A DNA stretch of 56,253 nucleotides from Bacillota bacterium (GTDB taxonomy: Bacteria > Bacillota > UBA4882 > UBA10575), in NCBI GenBank assembly GCA_012735135.1, contig JAAYHY010000001.1, positions 1 to 56,253 of the forward strand, given 5' to 3'. The translations under genes and the position numbers were made by a program. This document shows positions 7,724 through 16,226 of this stretch, one piece after another. The notes beneath the pieces are model-generated. The model made no database searches. It saw only the letters and a list, made by a program, of their open reading frames with translations, and was not told where the DNA came from. Each line of letters opens with the position of its first letter. Position 1 is the stretch's first letter.

Positions 7724-8710
7724 TTGAAGAAGAATGGGGTTTTGTGGTTAGCCGTGCTCCTGGTGGCCGTAGCGGGGGTGCTCTTTTTTCTCCTGCGCAA
7801 ACCGGCCACGGATACTCTGAAGATAGGGATTGTGCAGATTGTGGAACATCCGGCGCTCGATTCCGCCCGGGAAGGTTTTATTGATCTGCTGACGGAAAAC
7901 GGATATGTGGAAGGAGAAAATATAACTTACCAAATCCAAAACGCCCAGGGTGATATGGCCACCGCCAATACCATCGCCCAGAAATTCAAGAATGACAAGC
8001 TCGATCTGATTCTCGCCATTGCCACTCCCACCGCCCAGGCCATGGCAAATATCATTAAAGACAAGCCCATCTTGATTACCGCAGTGACCGACCCGGTCGC
8101 CGCCGGTTTGGTGACCAGCGCCGAAAGACCGGGGACCAATGTGACCGGAACCAACGATCTCCAGCCGATGGAAGGCCAGTTTAAACTGGCCCAGGCGTTG
8201 GTGCCCGGTGTTAAAAGGGTTGGGATCATCTATAACGCCGGGGAGACCAACTCCGTGACCCAAGTCAACATGGCGCGGGAAATCGCCGCCAAGTTAGGCC
8301 TGGAAATTATCGAAGCCACCGTTGATACCAGCGCCGGCGTTTTGCAAGCCGCCCAATCCTTCATCGGCCGGGTTGACCTTATTTATGTCCCCACCGTTAA
8401 TACCGAGGTTTCCGCTTTTTCTTCCGTCGTTAAAGTCGCCGAGGAGAATAAGATTCCAATTATTGCCGGGGAAGAGAATTTAGTAGCCCAGGGCGCCTTA
8501 GCCACGGTCGGCGTTAATTACTACCGTCTCGGCCGTCAAACAGCCGAAATGGCGCTGCGCATCATAAAAGAGGGAGCCAAACCGGAAACCATGCCCATTG
8601 AGAGCCAGAAAGAAACCGAACTGGTCATCAATGCGGATGTGGCCAAAGCCTTGGGGATTAACGTTCCCGCCACCTTAAGGGAAAAAGCAACCTTTGTTCA
8701 AAATAAATAA
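7724..8710 (+). CDS. ABC transporter substrate-binding protein (ABC_sub_bind/TrpX-like)
   Basis: A 328-residue periplasmic binding protein starting at TTG 7724, chosen because GGAGAG lies nine bases before it; the GTG at 7715 touches that site. Residues 1-25 form an uncleaved-looking hydrophobic anchor with no lipobox cysteine. The mature part begins LKIGIVQIVEHPALD and contains the family hallmarks QNAQGD, IATPTAQA, TAVTDPVAAGLV and GTND, typical of PF04392 proteins that pair with a membrane permease and one ATPase. Characterised relatives include the TrpX tryptophan binder, but substrates vary, so the ligand here is unassigned. It is first in a three-gene operon behind the attenuator-like leader. 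Confidence 0.88.
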   Translation: MKKNGVLWLAVLLVAVAGVLFFLLRKPATDTLKIGIVQIVEHPALDSAREGFIDLLTENGYVEGENITYQIQNAQGDMATANTIAQKFKNDKLDLILAIATPTAQAMANIIKDKPILITAVTDPVAAGLVTSAERPGTNVTGTNDLQPMEGQFKLAQALVPGVKRVGIIYNAGETNSVTQVNMAREIAAKLGLEIIEATVDTSAGVLQAAQSFIGRVDLIYVPTVNTEVSAFSSVVKVAEENKIPIIAGEENLVAQGALATVGVNYYRLGRQTAEMALRIIKEGAKPETMPIESQKETELVINADVAKALGINVPATLREKATFVQNK

Positions 8711-8774
8711 CAACAAAAGAACCAAAGTACGGGGTAATTTAGACAAATCATCAATCATAACTGGAGTGACATAA

Positions 8775-9698
8775 ATGTGGTTAAATATTCTGCAAGGCAC
8801 AATTGAACAGGGGCTGGTCTTCAGTTTGCTGGCCATGGGTGTTTACCTGCCCTTCCGGATTTTAGACTTCCCCGATTTGACGGTGGAGGGCAGCTTCCCA
8901 TTGGGCGCTTCGGTGGCCGCGGTTCTGATCATTCACGGAGTCAATCCTTTTCTCGCCACTTTCATTGCTTTCCTCGCCGGTATTTTGGCGGGAATGACCA
9001 CCGGGATCATCAATACCAAACTCAAAATCTCCGGTTTGCTCGCCGGGATTTTGACCATGACTTCCCTGTACTCTATAAACCTCCGGATTATGGGCCGCGC
9101 CAATATCCCCTTATTACGGGAGACTACTATCCTGACGGTCATAAAAGCCTGGGGGTTCCCCGAGCGGTATCTGTCGTTAATCATTTTTACCCTGATCGTG
9201 CTTTTGGTCAAATTCCTCCTCGATTATTTCCTTTATACCGAAATTGGCATGGCGCTTCGGGCCACCGGGGATAGCCCCGTCATGATCGAAAGTTTAGGCG
9301 GGAATACCGATCACTTAAAAATCCTCGGTCTAGGTCTGGCCAATGGTCTGGTCGCCCTCTCCGGGGCGTTGACCTGTCAGTACCAAGGATTTACCGATGT
9401 GGGGATGGGGATTGGGATGATCGTCGTCGGTTTGGCCTCGGTGATCATCGGGGAAGTGGTGGTCCGGACCAGTAAAATCGTCTTTGCCACCCTGGGTGTG
9501 ATCGTCGGTTCCGTCATCTACCGGCTGGCGATTGCCATCGCCCTCCAGCTGGGCTTTGCCCCCACTGATCTGAAGATCGTCACCGCCGTCCTGGTCATCC
9601 TGGCCCTGGGCGCCCCGTCCTTGCGCAAGTTTATGATCCAGGATGAATTCGCCGAACGTTTGATGGAAAGGGGCGTCTCTGATGCTCAGACTAAATAA
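8775..9698 (+). CDS. ABC transporter permease (TrpY-like, branched-chain amino acid permease fold)
   Basis: A 307-residue integral membrane protein with about eight to nine hydrophobic segments and the conserved start region GVYLPFRILDFPDLTVEGSF typical of permeases partnering PF04392 binding proteins. GGAGTGAC precedes the ATG by four bases. It lies 64 bases after the binding-protein gene and its 3' end overlaps the start of the ATPase gene by 17 bases, consistent with translational coupling. It forms the transmembrane channel for the substrate captured by the preceding gene product. Confidence 0.88.
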   Translation: MWLNILQGTIEQGLVFSLLAMGVYLPFRILDFPDLTVEGSFPLGASVAAVLIIHGVNPFLATFIAFLAGILAGMTTGIINTKLKISGLLAGILTMTSLYSINLRIMGRANIPLLRETTILTVIKAWGFPERYLSLIIFTLIVLLVKFLLDYFLYTEIGMALRATGDSPVMIESLGGNTDHLKILGLGLANGLVALSGALTCQYQGFTDVGMGIGMIVVGLASVIIGEVVVRTSKIVFATLGVIVGSVIYRLAIAIALQLGFAPTDLKIVTAVLVILALGAPSLRKFMIQDEFAERLMERGVSDAQTK

Positions 9699-10479
9699 AC
9701 TGCATAAGATCTTTAATTGTGGCAAGGTTAACGAAAACTATGTGCTCTAGGATATTAACTTGGTGGTCCCCGAGGGGGACTTTATCACCATCATCGGCAG
9801 CAACGGAGCGGGGAAATCCACCCTGCTGAATCTGATTGCCGGCACCTTTTTTCCGGAAGCGGGAACGGTGGAGATTAACGGGAAGGATGTCACCCACTGG
9901 CCGGTTTACAAACGGGCGCCCCTCGTCGGCCGGGTTTTTCAAGATCCCCTGCAAGGAACAGCCGCCGAAATGACCATCGAGGAGAATCTTTCCCTTGCGG
10001 TCAAACGCGGTCAGCGCCGGGGTTTACGTTTGGGGTTGGATAAAAACCGGCGGGCGGAGTTTATGCGTCTCCTCTCCTTATTGGAACTGGGCCTGGAGAA
10101 ACGCCTGGATTGTCCGGTCAAATTACTCTCCGGCGGCCAGCGGCAAGCTCTTACCCTGCTCATGGCCACCATAGGCCAACCCCAACTCCTCCTTTTGGAC
10201 GAATATACGGCTGCCCTGGACCCGAAGACAGCCCAACAGATTATGGCTATTACCGACCGGATCGTTAAGGAGCACCAATTAACCGTCCTGATGGTCACCC
10301 ATGACCTGAAACAGGCCTTGGCCATGGGCAAGCGCACAATCATGATGGACCGGGGCGAAATCATCCTTGATCTCAAAGGGAAAGAACGGGAAAAAATCAC
10401 CGTCAACGATCTGCTGGCGAAGTTCGCCGCCAAGAGTGGCCGGGAACTAACCGACGACCGGATCTTATTACATGGTTGA
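9682..10479 (+). CDS. ABC transporter ATP-binding protein (TrpZ-like) interrupted by an in-frame amber codon
   Basis: The natural start is ATG 9682, with AAAGGGG eight bases upstream. Codon 23 is TAG (9748-9750) where relatives normally have a residue such as Gln (NYVL-stop-DINLVV). After it the protein is intact: Walker A GSNGAGKST, Q-loop VFQDP, signature LSGGQRQ, Walker B LLLLDEYTAALDP and the switch histidine VTHD. A TTG at 9760 could restart translation; the AGGA overlapping the TAG is a possible ribosome binding site. The restarted product would lack the first beta strand. The gene may be a recent pseudogene, a re-initiating gene, or carry a base-call error. Confidence 0.8.
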
Positions 10480-10506
10480 CTTAATTTTACCTGGTCGACT
10501 TAATTG

Positions 10507-10536
10507 AAAAGCTGCCCAAAAAGGCAGCTTTTTTTA
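10507..10536 (+). terminator. intrinsic terminator of the ABC operon
   Basis: AAAAGCTGCC (10507-10516), loop CAAAAA, GGCAGCTTTT (10523-10532) and a T run: a textbook rho-independent terminator 28 bases after the ATPase stop. Confidence 0.92.
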
Positions 10537-10539
10537 TTT

Positions 10540-11235
10540 AAACCCTGTAAACAAGGCGTTCACGCAAGCTTGAAAAAGCAAAACCCCGGACGGATCACCC
10601 CGCTGAGGTTTTTTTATGGTGTCCATTAATTCTCTTTCATTCCTGTTATAGAGTAACCTGTCTATTTAGAAACCATAATAAATAGCCTTTCACAAGAAGA
10701 TAGTGTCACCTCTTCGCCGGGTCATTGGATGTACCATTTTCTTCCATGACGGTGTGAATCCAGTTCTTGTATAGATAAGAGCAATTTCTCCCACCGGGGT
10801 TACTTTTTACCACGGATTGCCTCAAAACTGCTTCTTCGGTCCAAGGTGGTTTATTATTCCGTCAATCCTCGTCTTTGTTCGCCAGTCTTCTCACCAATTT
10901 GGCACAAATTTTATAAAAAATTAATAGTAATTGCAGGATTCTGCATAAAAATAACGAATAATACTATCGTTTATTTTTTGTTAATTGTAGTCCGGCTTGT
11001 CTTTCCCCTTGCGTCTCGCCTCTTTCCTCCGCAACCTGCTAAACATTCCATGAATTTATCTTCCTCTCTCAACTCCACGGAAAAGAGTCCAATCGGAACG
11101 GCGGGCTCCGGTTCGCTTGTTGACGGCAGCCGGTACGAACATTGATCGACTGCAGAAAGGTGATTTTAAAGCTACCTATCCATGATTTATTAAATTTATA
11201 AGTTTTATCCATATTTTAGCCGGGAGGAGAATCCA
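10540..11235. other. long intergenic region without a convincing gene
   Basis: A second weaker hairpin-plus-T-run lies near 10580-10612. On the minus strand about 10845-10700 there is an open frame without a start codon (reading PPWTEEAVLRQ, then NWIHTVMEENG), possibly a decayed gene fragment. A plus-strand frame at 10846-11145 has no ribosome binding site and no coding character. The end of the region holds GGGAGGAG, the ribosome binding site of the hydrogenase gene. Confidence 0.4.
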
Positions 11236-13182
11236 GTGAACAATATCGGTTTAGGTGAAGAGACTATTTTCATTATTGAGGAAAATTGCCAGGGATGCAA
11301 TAAATGCATCAGAAATTGTCCGGTCTTTGGCGCCAATATTTCCTACACGCGCGACGGTGAGACCAAAGTCAGGGTAAACCCGGAGATGTGTATCCACTGT
11401 GGCAAATGTATCGAAGTATGCGACCATAACGCCAGGGATTACCGGGATGACACGGAGCGTTTCTTCCGCGATCTTCAGGCCGGAGAGGAGATCTCCGTCC
11501 TGGTGGCGCCGGCGGCCCGCGCCAACTTCCCCAATTATAAACGGGTAATTGGGTACTTAAAAGAAGCGGGAGCCCGGATGGTCTATGATGTTTCCTTCGG
11601 GGCGGATATTACGGTTTGGGCGTATTTGCAAACGTTGGCAAAGGCAGAGGTAAAGGCCATGATTGCTCAGCCTTGCCCGGTCATCGTGACCTATGTGGAA
11701 AAGCACCAGCCCGCCTTACTCGATTACTTGGCGCCGGTGCAAAGCCCGCTGATGTGTACAGCCATCTATTTGCGGAAATATAAAGGATGCCGCGACCGGT
11801 TGGCTTTTCTCTCCCCCTGTATCGGGAAGGGTGATGAGATTAATGACCCCAATACCCAAAATCTGGTTGAATATAATGTGACGTTCAAAAAATTCCTTGC
11901 ATATCTTCAGAAAAAAGGTGTAAAACTGCATGAGTATCCGGAGGGTGACTTTGACGACCCGGGTTGCGGGTTGGGCTATGTTTTCCCGCGGCCAGGCGGG
12001 CTCAGGGAAAACGTGGAGGCAATCGGGGGAAATCTCTGGATCCGCCAAATGGAAGGACAAGAGGAAGCCTATCCTTATTTGCAAAGTTATGAAGAGCGGC
12101 TGGAAAAAGGAAAAGAACTCCCTGCTTTGGTAGATATCTTAAACTGCCCCTACGGCTGCAATAAAGGTACCGGCGCTTGCCAAGAGGCTGACCTCGATGA
12201 TATTGACCTGGCTTTACAGGCGTTTGCCAAAGAAAAAACCAAGGATAAAAAAGGCGGACCACACCTGAAGAACCGTTCCGAAAAGCTGTTTAAAATCTTC
12301 AATAAACAGTTGGCCCTGGAGGATTTTCGCCGCCGGTACCAAAAGAGGGGAGTACAGCCTTTAATGGAGCCGACCCGGGAAGAGTATGCCGAAATTTTCT
12401 TAAGGCTGCATAAGGATACACCCGAAGCTCAAAGTCTCAATTGCACCGCTTGTGGCTATCATACCTGCCGGGCAATGGCCAAGGCCATCTTTAATCAACT
12501 GGACCGCCCGGAAGACTGCATGGATTACAACAGAAAAGAAGTCATCCGGGAAAATTTAAATCTCGAGGAAAAGAACAGAGAAATCAACAGGATGCTGACG
12601 GAAATCACCGCCCTCAGCGAAGAACGGCAAAAACGGGCTGAGGAGTTAACCAAACGGATCCATGAAATCACCGTCAACATGGAGGAAGTATACCGTGGAA
12701 ATGAACAGGCGGCGCAAGAAATAGAAAAGATCGTCCATGATGTGGACGAAGTGGCCAACTACGCCGAGAAACTCCGGAAACTGGTGGGCGAGATCAACGA
12801 AAATGTCGGCCACTTCACCGAAGCCACCGCGGATATTCTCGGGGTGGCGCGCCAAACGAAAATTCTCTCATTAAATGCCGGGATCGAAGCAGCCAGAAGC
12901 AGAGAACACGGAAAAGGATTCAATGTGCTGGCCCAAGAAATCAAAAGGCTGGCCGATGAAACCCAAAATATGGCGGAAGAAGCCTTGGGGAACGAAGAGG
13001 TCATTCAAACTTTGGTTACCACGGTGTTTGAAATCTCCAACACCATTGACCAAAAGATGGCCGCCGTGAATACGGCGATCAAAAATATCTCCGACATCAT
13101 TCAAGAATTCATTGCCCAAGGGGAAGAAATGGTCGCCGCCACCACCAATATCGTCCATGACTACACCCGGCAATTGGACTAG
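11236..13182 (+). CDS. sensory [FeFe]-hydrogenase-like protein fused to a methyl-accepting chemotaxis signalling domain
   Basis: A 648-residue cytoplasmic protein. Domains: two [4Fe-4S] ferredoxin motifs (Cys18/21/24/28 and 52/55/58/62); an iron-hydrogenase catalytic domain (about 85-320) with all four H-cluster cysteines, in QPCP (Cys147), SPCIGKGDE (Cys195, Lys198, Glu201) and NCPYGC (Cys304, Cys308); a further [4Fe-4S] domain (Cys403/406/411/428); and a coiled MCP signalling hairpin (about 440-648, tip LSLNAGIEAAR). The usual proton-relay cysteine of TSCCP is Pro, as expected for a sensor rather than a fast catalyst. GTG start with GGGAGGAG. No transmembrane segment. Likely reports H2 or redox state to a CheA-type kinase. 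No partner gene lies nearby. Confidence 0.88.
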   Translation: MNNIGLGEETIFIIEENCQGCNKCIRNCPVFGANISYTRDGETKVRVNPEMCIHCGKCIEVCDHNARDYRDDTERFFRDLQAGEEISVLVAPAARANFPNYKRVIGYLKEAGARMVYDVSFGADITVWAYLQTLAKAEVKAMIAQPCPVIVTYVEKHQPALLDYLAPVQSPLMCTAIYLRKYKGCRDRLAFLSPCIGKGDEINDPNTQNLVEYNVTFKKFLAYLQKKGVKLHEYPEGDFDDPGCGLGYVFPRPGGLRENVEAIGGNLWIRQMEGQEEAYPYLQSYEERLEKGKELPALVDILNCPYGCNKGTGACQEADLDDIDLALQAFAKEKTKDKKGGPHLKNRSEKLFKIFNKQLALEDFRRRYQKRGVQPLMEPTREEYAEIFLRLHKDTPEAQSLNCTACGYHTCRAMAKAIFNQLDRPEDCMDYNRKEVIRENLNLEEKNREINRMLTEITALSEERQKRAEELTKRIHEITVNMEEVYRGNEQAAQEIEKIVHDVDEVANYAEKLRKLVGEINENVGHFTEATADILGVARQTKILSLNAGIEAARSREHGKGFNVLAQEIKRLADETQNMAEEALGNEEVIQTLVTTVFEISNTIDQKMAAVNTAIKNISDIIQEFIAQGEEMVAATTNIVHDYTRQLD

Positions 13183-13184
13183 CC

Positions 13185-13420
13185 GGGCGCCGCTGCCCAT
13201 GCTGCCCGGTTGAATAAAGTAGCTTCTCCGAAAAACTGGGGTTGAGGACAATATACATGATTCCGCCCTCACCATACAAACGAAGCAAATCGTTAATTGC
13301 CGCGCCAACACCGAGCTTAAATGGTTTTCGTAGTTGATCCATATTGCCAGGTCGATCCGAAACGAGTCGAAGGTAAAGTCTTCGGCGGAAATCTCCTGCG
13401 GCGCCCTGCACAAGAGTCAT
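13185..13420 (-). pseudogene. degraded copy of the beta-barrel-like secreted protein gene
   Basis: Minus-strand frames give KLGVGAAINDLLRLYGEGG and then SEK (about 13321-13223), matching KLGLVGVAAVVNDLVRLYGEGG in the intact gene at 35948-36505. In another frame SYFIQPGSMGSGAR follows, matching SYFIQLGSVGGGTR. About twenty residues between the two blocks are deleted and the frame shifts, and the C-terminus is lost where the hydrogenase gene ends. No start or signal peptide remains. Confidence 0.75.
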
Positions 13421-13438
13421 TATTTAAATATAAAAAAC

Positions 13439-13469
13439 CCCCTCTGCGGAAACAGAGGGGTGCTTTTTT
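13439..13469. terminator. bidirectional intrinsic terminator
   Basis: CCCCTCTG (13439-13446), loop CGGAAA, CAGAGGGG (13453-13460), with T-rich runs on both strands. It can end the minus-strand sugar operon after 13654 and plus-strand transcripts from the hydrogenase gene. A near-identical hairpin sits at 37651-37675. Confidence 0.85.
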
Positions 13470-13653
13470 CGTGCGCCGGGCCCTGGTCACCAATCGTCCC
13501 ACCGGAAGACCGACCAGATCGGCCAGGCCCAACCCGGCAATCCAAATCCCCAGCGACCAAACCAAGGGGCCCTGTTCATTCCGGGGTCCGGTCTTCCCTG
13601 GTCAACACCCTCGCTTCACTGTAATTCCTTTTCCCAGGATCAGATATAACCCG

Positions 13654-14529
13654 TCATGAACTGGTTTTTTCAAAATCACCGGCCTTTCCTTTACTTCCTA
13701 ACAGCTTGATCAGGCGTTTTGTTTTATCCTCAAAAAACTTCAGACTATGCGCAACAACCTCGTGGTAAGGAGGATATTGGTCATCCTCTCCGATCTTCCT
13801 TTTCAATTCACCCCAGGCATGCATCGCGACGGCGGAATAAAAATGGATGTTGCTGATCCCTGCCGCGACGATTTTTCCATAGATACTGTCAGGAAGACCT
13901 GAACCGCCGTGCATGACAAGAGGGACATCCGTAAGGGAAGCAACCTTTTCCACCAGGGCGAGGTCAATCTCAGGCTTTCCCTGATATGGACCATGGACGT
14001 TGCCAAAGGAAATGGCCAGGCCATCAACGCCCGTTTTCGCAATAAAATCCGGGATTAGATCCGGATCGGTTTTATAGCCCGCCGGACCGGGCGCCGGGGT
14101 TCTGAGCGCCGAACCGCCTACATATCCCAACTCGGCTTCGACACAAACACCAAAGGCATGGGCCATCTCGGCAATTTTTTTGGTCTGGGTAATATTTTCA
14201 TTATACGGAAGGGCGGAGCCGTCAAACATAACGGAATTCACGCCCAGTTTAATCGCCTTGGCAATCTGTTCATAACTTTTTCCATGTTCCAGTTGGACCG
14301 CCACCGGGACTTGGGCCCGGCTGGCAATATTCAAGATCATGGGAAAAGAGATTTCCATCGGGATACTGGCGAAAACTTCGGGCGCCACCCCGATCGCAAT
14401 GGGCGATTGTAAAGCTTCGGCAGCGCGGATTGCCCCGTAGGTCATTTCCAGATTTCCACCTAAGACGTGGGGAATAGCGTATTTCTGCTTCCTTGCGATC
14501 CTTTGTAGATCAGAAAGTTTAAAGATCAT
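13654..14529 (-). CDS. class II fructose-bisphosphate aldolase family protein
   Basis: A 291-residue zinc aldolase of the FbaA/GatY/IolJ group. Zinc and phosphate motifs are visible: QLEHG (His82), VEAELG, GNVHGPY (His179) and VMHGGSGLP (His207). The usual catalytic HLDHG Asp is Glu81 here, which may alter activity or substrate. The reaction class is reversible joining of DHAP to an aldehyde phosphate. ATG start with GGAGGCGAG three bases upstream. It is the last gene of the sugar locus; a small terminator separates it from the kinase gene upstream, so it may have lower or independent expression. In this context it probably condenses or cleaves a DHAP-containing intermediate. The exact substrate cannot be read from sequence. 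Confidence 0.88.
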   Translation of the reverse strand: MIFKLSDLQRIARKQKYAIPHVLGGNLEMTYGAIRAAEALQSPIAIGVAPEVFASIPMEISFPMILNIASRAQVPVAVQLEHGKSYEQIAKAIKLGVNSVMFDGSALPYNENITQTKKIAEMAHAFGVCVEAELGYVGGSALRTPAPGPAGYKTDPDLIPDFIAKTGVDGLAISFGNVHGPYQGKPEIDLALVEKVASLTDVPLVMHGGSGLPDSIYGKIVAAGISNIHFYSAVAMHAWGELKRKIGEDDQYPPYHEVVAHSLKFFEDKTKRLIKLLGSKGKAGDFEKTSS

Positions 14530-14603
14530 AATCTCGCCTCCGCCTTTGAAAATTCAGCTATTATCAGCGAATCACAACCAGCTGATCCCGGTCTCCGCCG
14601 TAT

Positions 14604-14630
14604 TAATAAAAAGACCCTCAAAAAGAGGGC
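14604..14630 (-). terminator. small intrinsic terminator between kinase and aldolase genes
   Basis: On the minus strand CCCTC-TTTTT-GAGGG is followed by TCTTTTTATT. Stem of only five base pairs, so probably partial termination. Confidence 0.6.
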
Positions 14631-14660
14631 ATTCTCCCCGATTGGCAGGGCTTAACTCTG

Positions 14661-16163
14661 TTAAATTTGTTTATTTAATTGAAGAACCGTAGTGTATAGC
14701 CGGCGATAAACTTCATAATGTTCCTCGTAAACACGGCACACCGCCGGATCGGGTTCATAAACCCTTTCCACCTCGACCATCACGTCCACCGCTTCCTCGA
14801 AGCTGCGGTAATGGCCGCAACCGACTCCGGCTAATATTCCTGCTCCCAAAGGCGCCGCATCTTTATTTTTTAAAATTTTGATGGGTCGTCCGGTAACATT
14901 CGTCTTAATCTTTAGCCACCGCGGAGATTTGGCCCCGCCGCCAACCGCAATTATTTCATTGATGTTGATCCCGGCTTGCTGCATCGTTTCCAGATTTAAG
15001 CGCAGTTCATAAGTGAGCCCCTCCAAAATTGCCTTGGCGATTTCGCCCTTGGTTGTATTGAGCGTTAAGCCAAAAAACGTCCCTTTCGAGTCCAAATCGC
15101 AAGTGGGTGACCCGCTGCCTTTAAAATGTGGTATGATATATAGATTCGTCGGCAAGGGCGGCATTTGGTCATTAATAAGATCATAGACGCTAAGGCCCCG
15201 TCTTTGGGCCTCCCTCTTTTCCTCCCCGCAAAATTGGTCGCGAAACCACTGGTAAACCACCCCGCCCGTATGATTCAAAGAAAAGGAACAGTACATATCG
15301 GGTTTGGCATGGATGTAACAGGGATAATAGGCTCTGAACATTTTCTCGCTGCGTAAAGGTAGGGAAAAAGCCGTAAACAACACCTCGGCCGTCCCCGTGG
15401 AATCGATCCCGATCCCCTCTTTAATCACGCCGGCGCCAAGGGCGGCGCAAGTTTGGTCGTGCCCGCCGGTGACGAGCAGCGGAGCGCCCGCCAAACCCAA
15501 TTCCTCTTGTACCTTTGGGTTTATTTTCCCGACGGCCGTACCGGAAGGCACGGGGCGGGAGAATTTGTCCACCGGAATTTCCAATTGGTCCAGGATCGGC
15601 TTCGACCAGTCCTTCTGTGTTAAATCAAAAGCCATGGTCCGGGAGGCCATGGTTTGGTCGATGACCGGTCCGGCTCCCAACTTGCCGAGGAGAAAATCGG
15701 CATAGGTCATGAACTTCCAGGTTTGCCTGAAGATTTCCGGCCGTTCCTCTTTAAGCCATAATATTTTCGTCAGTGAATTCATCGGGTGCGGCCGCATCCC
15801 GGTTCGTTCAAATAATGCTTGATCGCCAAAGATCTCTTTGCACCGGTTGGTCTGGGGCAGCGACCGGTAATCCATCCCGAGCAAGGCAGAAAAGAGCGGG
15901 TTCAGCTTTTTATCGACGGGGATTACAGCATCACCCTGTACGGAAAGGCTGATCGCCTTCACTTCTTTAACCCCGCTGCGCTTTACCGCTTCCCGGATAA
16001 CCTCCTTCGCCAATTCCCAGACTAGTAAAGCATCTTGTTCGGCGTAACCAGGCTGCGGATAGAGAATGGGATATTCCTGGGCGGCAGTGCCCAAAACCGC
16101 TCCGTTTTCACTCAGAACGATCGCTTTACAATTGGTGGTCCCAAGATCAAAGCCGATAAACAT
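14661..16163 (-). CDS. FGGY-family carbohydrate kinase (xylulokinase/fuculokinase-like)
   Basis: A 500-residue two-domain sugar kinase. The N-terminal phosphate-binding motif is FDLGTTNCKAIVL; the C-terminal lobe has IDSTGTAEVL, GGVVYQWF, FKGSGSPTCD, EGLTYELRLNLE and VGGGAKSPRW, the adenosine-binding part of FGGY kinases. ATG start with AAGGAGG. It lies directly downstream of the class II aldolase gene at 16227, a pairing seen where a ketose is phosphorylated and the ketose 1-phosphate is then cleaved to DHAP and an aldehyde. Substrate is not predictable within this diverse family; three further FGGY kinases are encoded in the same locus. Confidence 0.9.
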   Translation of the reverse strand: MFIGFDLGTTNCKAIVLSENGAVLGTAAQEYPILYPQPGYAEQDALLVWELAKEVIREAVKRSGVKEVKAISLSVQGDAVIPVDKKLNPLFSALLGMDYRSLPQTNRCKEIFGDQALFERTGMRPHPMNSLTKILWLKEERPEIFRQTWKFMTYADFLLGKLGAGPVIDQTMASRTMAFDLTQKDWSKPILDQLEIPVDKFSRPVPSGTAVGKINPKVQEELGLAGAPLLVTGGHDQTCAALGAGVIKEGIGIDSTGTAEVLFTAFSLPLRSEKMFRAYYPCYIHAKPDMYCSFSLNHTGGVVYQWFRDQFCGEEKREAQRRGLSVYDLINDQMPPLPTNLYIIPHFKGSGSPTCDLDSKGTFFGLTLNTTKGEIAKAILEGLTYELRLNLETMQQAGININEIIAVGGGAKSPRWLKIKTNVTGRPIKILKNKDAAPLGAGILAGVGCGHYRSFEEAVDVMVEVERVYEPDPAVCRVYEEHYEVYRRLYTTVLQLNKQI

Positions 16164-16226
16164 CCGGACCCTCCTTCATCCGCCTGCCTTCATTTTTCCC
16201 GTGGTCAATGCCATGCTTTGCTTCCC

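Noticed and set aside
9748-9750. TAG read as pyrrolysine
   Set aside because: TAG ends other genes here (for example the hydrogenase gene at 13182) and the position is not a methylamine methyltransferase site.
10846-11145. 99-residue plus-strand frame before the hydrogenase gene
   Set aside because: No ribosome binding site, low-complexity and stop-prone neighbourhood, no domain.
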